Below are positions 19,871-20,415 of a stretch of 20,415 nucleotides of DNA, piece by piece; positions within the stretch are counted from its first letter, which is position 1; each line of letters opens with the position of its first letter. Source of the stretch: Oppiella nova (taxonomy: Eukaryota > Arthropoda > Arachnida > Sarcoptiformes > Oppiidae); assembly GCA_905397405.1 (NCBI GenBank), contig CAJPVJ010000793.1, positions 1-20,415 of the forward strand, written 5' to 3'. Position numbers and translations under genes: made by a program. A model generated the notes under the pieces. It ran no database searches, had not been told where the DNA came from, and saw only the letters and a program-made list of their open reading frames with translations.

Positions 19871-20415
19871 GCTCGCAAACCGGAACACGTGATCCACCCC
19901 TTACTAGCCGACAGGTCATCTCAACGGGAGTTCACTGGGGCTGACATCACCGAAAAGGAGATCCAATCCCTATTTGAGGCCTCCCGGTGGGCACCGTCAT
20001 CATCAAACACCCAACCCTGGCGATTTGTGTACGCCCTACGTAACACCACTCGTTTTAATGAGTTTGCCGTACTATTAGAGCCCACTAACCAAGTATGGGC
20101 TAACAAATCATCGGCACTGGCTGTCCAAATAGCACCTAACTTTGAACTGTACAAGGGCAAAATTTACCCCTTGGCCGCCAATGTGTTTGACTCGGGCTCG
20201 GCCTACCTGTCCCTAACGTTAGAGGCAGCCGGTAGAGGGTTCTCGGCGGTGGCACTGGGAGGTATTGACTACAACAGGACGTACGCGGCGCTCAATGTGA
20301 CCCAAAAGTCGCATACGATTCCCATTATGATAGCCATCGGCAAGAATCCGGACAATAAGGACAGAAAGACTGCGAAAACTATTACTCCGAGAAATGCGGA
20401 AAAACAGTGGGTTTT
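19871..20415 (+). CDS. Nitroreductase-family protein, 3' end beyond window
   Basis: FMN-dependent nitroreductase-fold domain, likely reducing nitro compounds or quinones with NAD(P)H. Motifs in order are HPLLADRSSQREF (the FMN-phosphate-binding Arg region), FEASRWAPSSSNTQPWRF (the family signature), NVFDSGSAYLSLTLEAAGRG, LGGIDYNRTY and IPIMIAIGKN. The frame is open to the window edge, just short of the usual C-terminus. It is also open upstream to 19826, with SDLKARK before the first motif and no ATG, so the exact exon start (19826 or 19871) is uncertain. APSSSNTQPW is closer to bacterial nitroreductases than to animal iodotyrosine deiodinase, which has a membrane anchor and a different motif. 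The exon is rich in G+C compared with its flanks. Four N-X-S/T sequons fit a secreted form. Confidence 0.82.

Noticed and set aside
19921-20160. 79-codon minus-strand open frame opposite the nitroreductase
   Set aside because: It lies wholly antisense to a conserved domain with clear family motifs and has no support of its own.
1-20415. CRISPR array, tRNA or rRNA genes, bacterial or phage genes
   Set aside because: No regularly spaced direct repeats, no cloverleaf or rRNA-like sequence was recognised, and all supported genes have spliceosomal introns. A tRNA scan would be needed for a firm negative.

Overview
The window looks like nuclear DNA of an arthropod, most likely an acariform mite. 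The background is extremely AT-rich, and the genes are split by short GT-AG introns, many only 60-80 nt long. Spliced models give intact proteins from families typical of mites: divergent ionotropic-receptor-like channels, a soluble UDP-glycosyltransferase with no signal peptide or membrane anchor, and small secreted cysteine-rich proteins. I see no bacterial operon, rRNA, tRNA or CRISPR array. The assignment to mites is an inference from gene content, because no species-diagnostic marker is visible.

Region 1 (1-9552) is a cluster of ionotropic-receptor-like (IR-like) genes. Copy A (minus, cut by the left edge), copy B (plus, 453 aa) and copy C (plus, 451 aa) are close paralogues with the same five-exon structure: exons of 135, 87, 162, 635 and about 340 nt, with intron phases 0, 0, 0, 2. 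Copy D (minus, 2206-3836) is a more diverged, scrambled pseudogene. B and C sit in a tandem segmental duplication that includes their 3' flanks. Between D and B, an 88-bp perfect inverted repeat (3836-3923 and 4627-4714) encloses a segment that resembles the A and C upstream regions but points away from B. This suggests an inversion or a mobile-element event.

Region 2 (10074-15080) holds secreted Cys-rich gene F (plus, three exons, 190 aa). It converges on a fifth, more distant and intact IR-like gene E (minus, 443 aa). E has the same exon plan and so independently confirms the gene models. Beyond E lie a 131-bp MITE-like element with TA duplications and a relic of a third Cys-rich gene. In the relic a gene start resembling gene G is fused directly to a 3' end resembling gene F.

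Region 3 (15285-20415) holds a two-exon UDP-glycosyltransferase (minus, 429 aa), Cys-rich gene G (plus, 160 aa, paralogous to F), and the start of a nitroreductase-family gene (plus, cut by the right edge). A secretory leader exon lies just upstream of the nitroreductase and is probably its first exon. The exons of the glycosyltransferase, the nitroreductase and exon 3 of F are visibly richer in G+C than everything around them.

The genes do not form an operon or a pathway. Together they resemble an environmental-interface neighbourhood: candidate chemoreceptors, detoxification-type enzymes and fast-changing secreted proteins, shaped by local duplication, inversion and deletion. The best candidates for something undescribed are the F/G eight-cysteine family with its relic, the rearranged D/B interval, and the apparently secreted nitroreductase.
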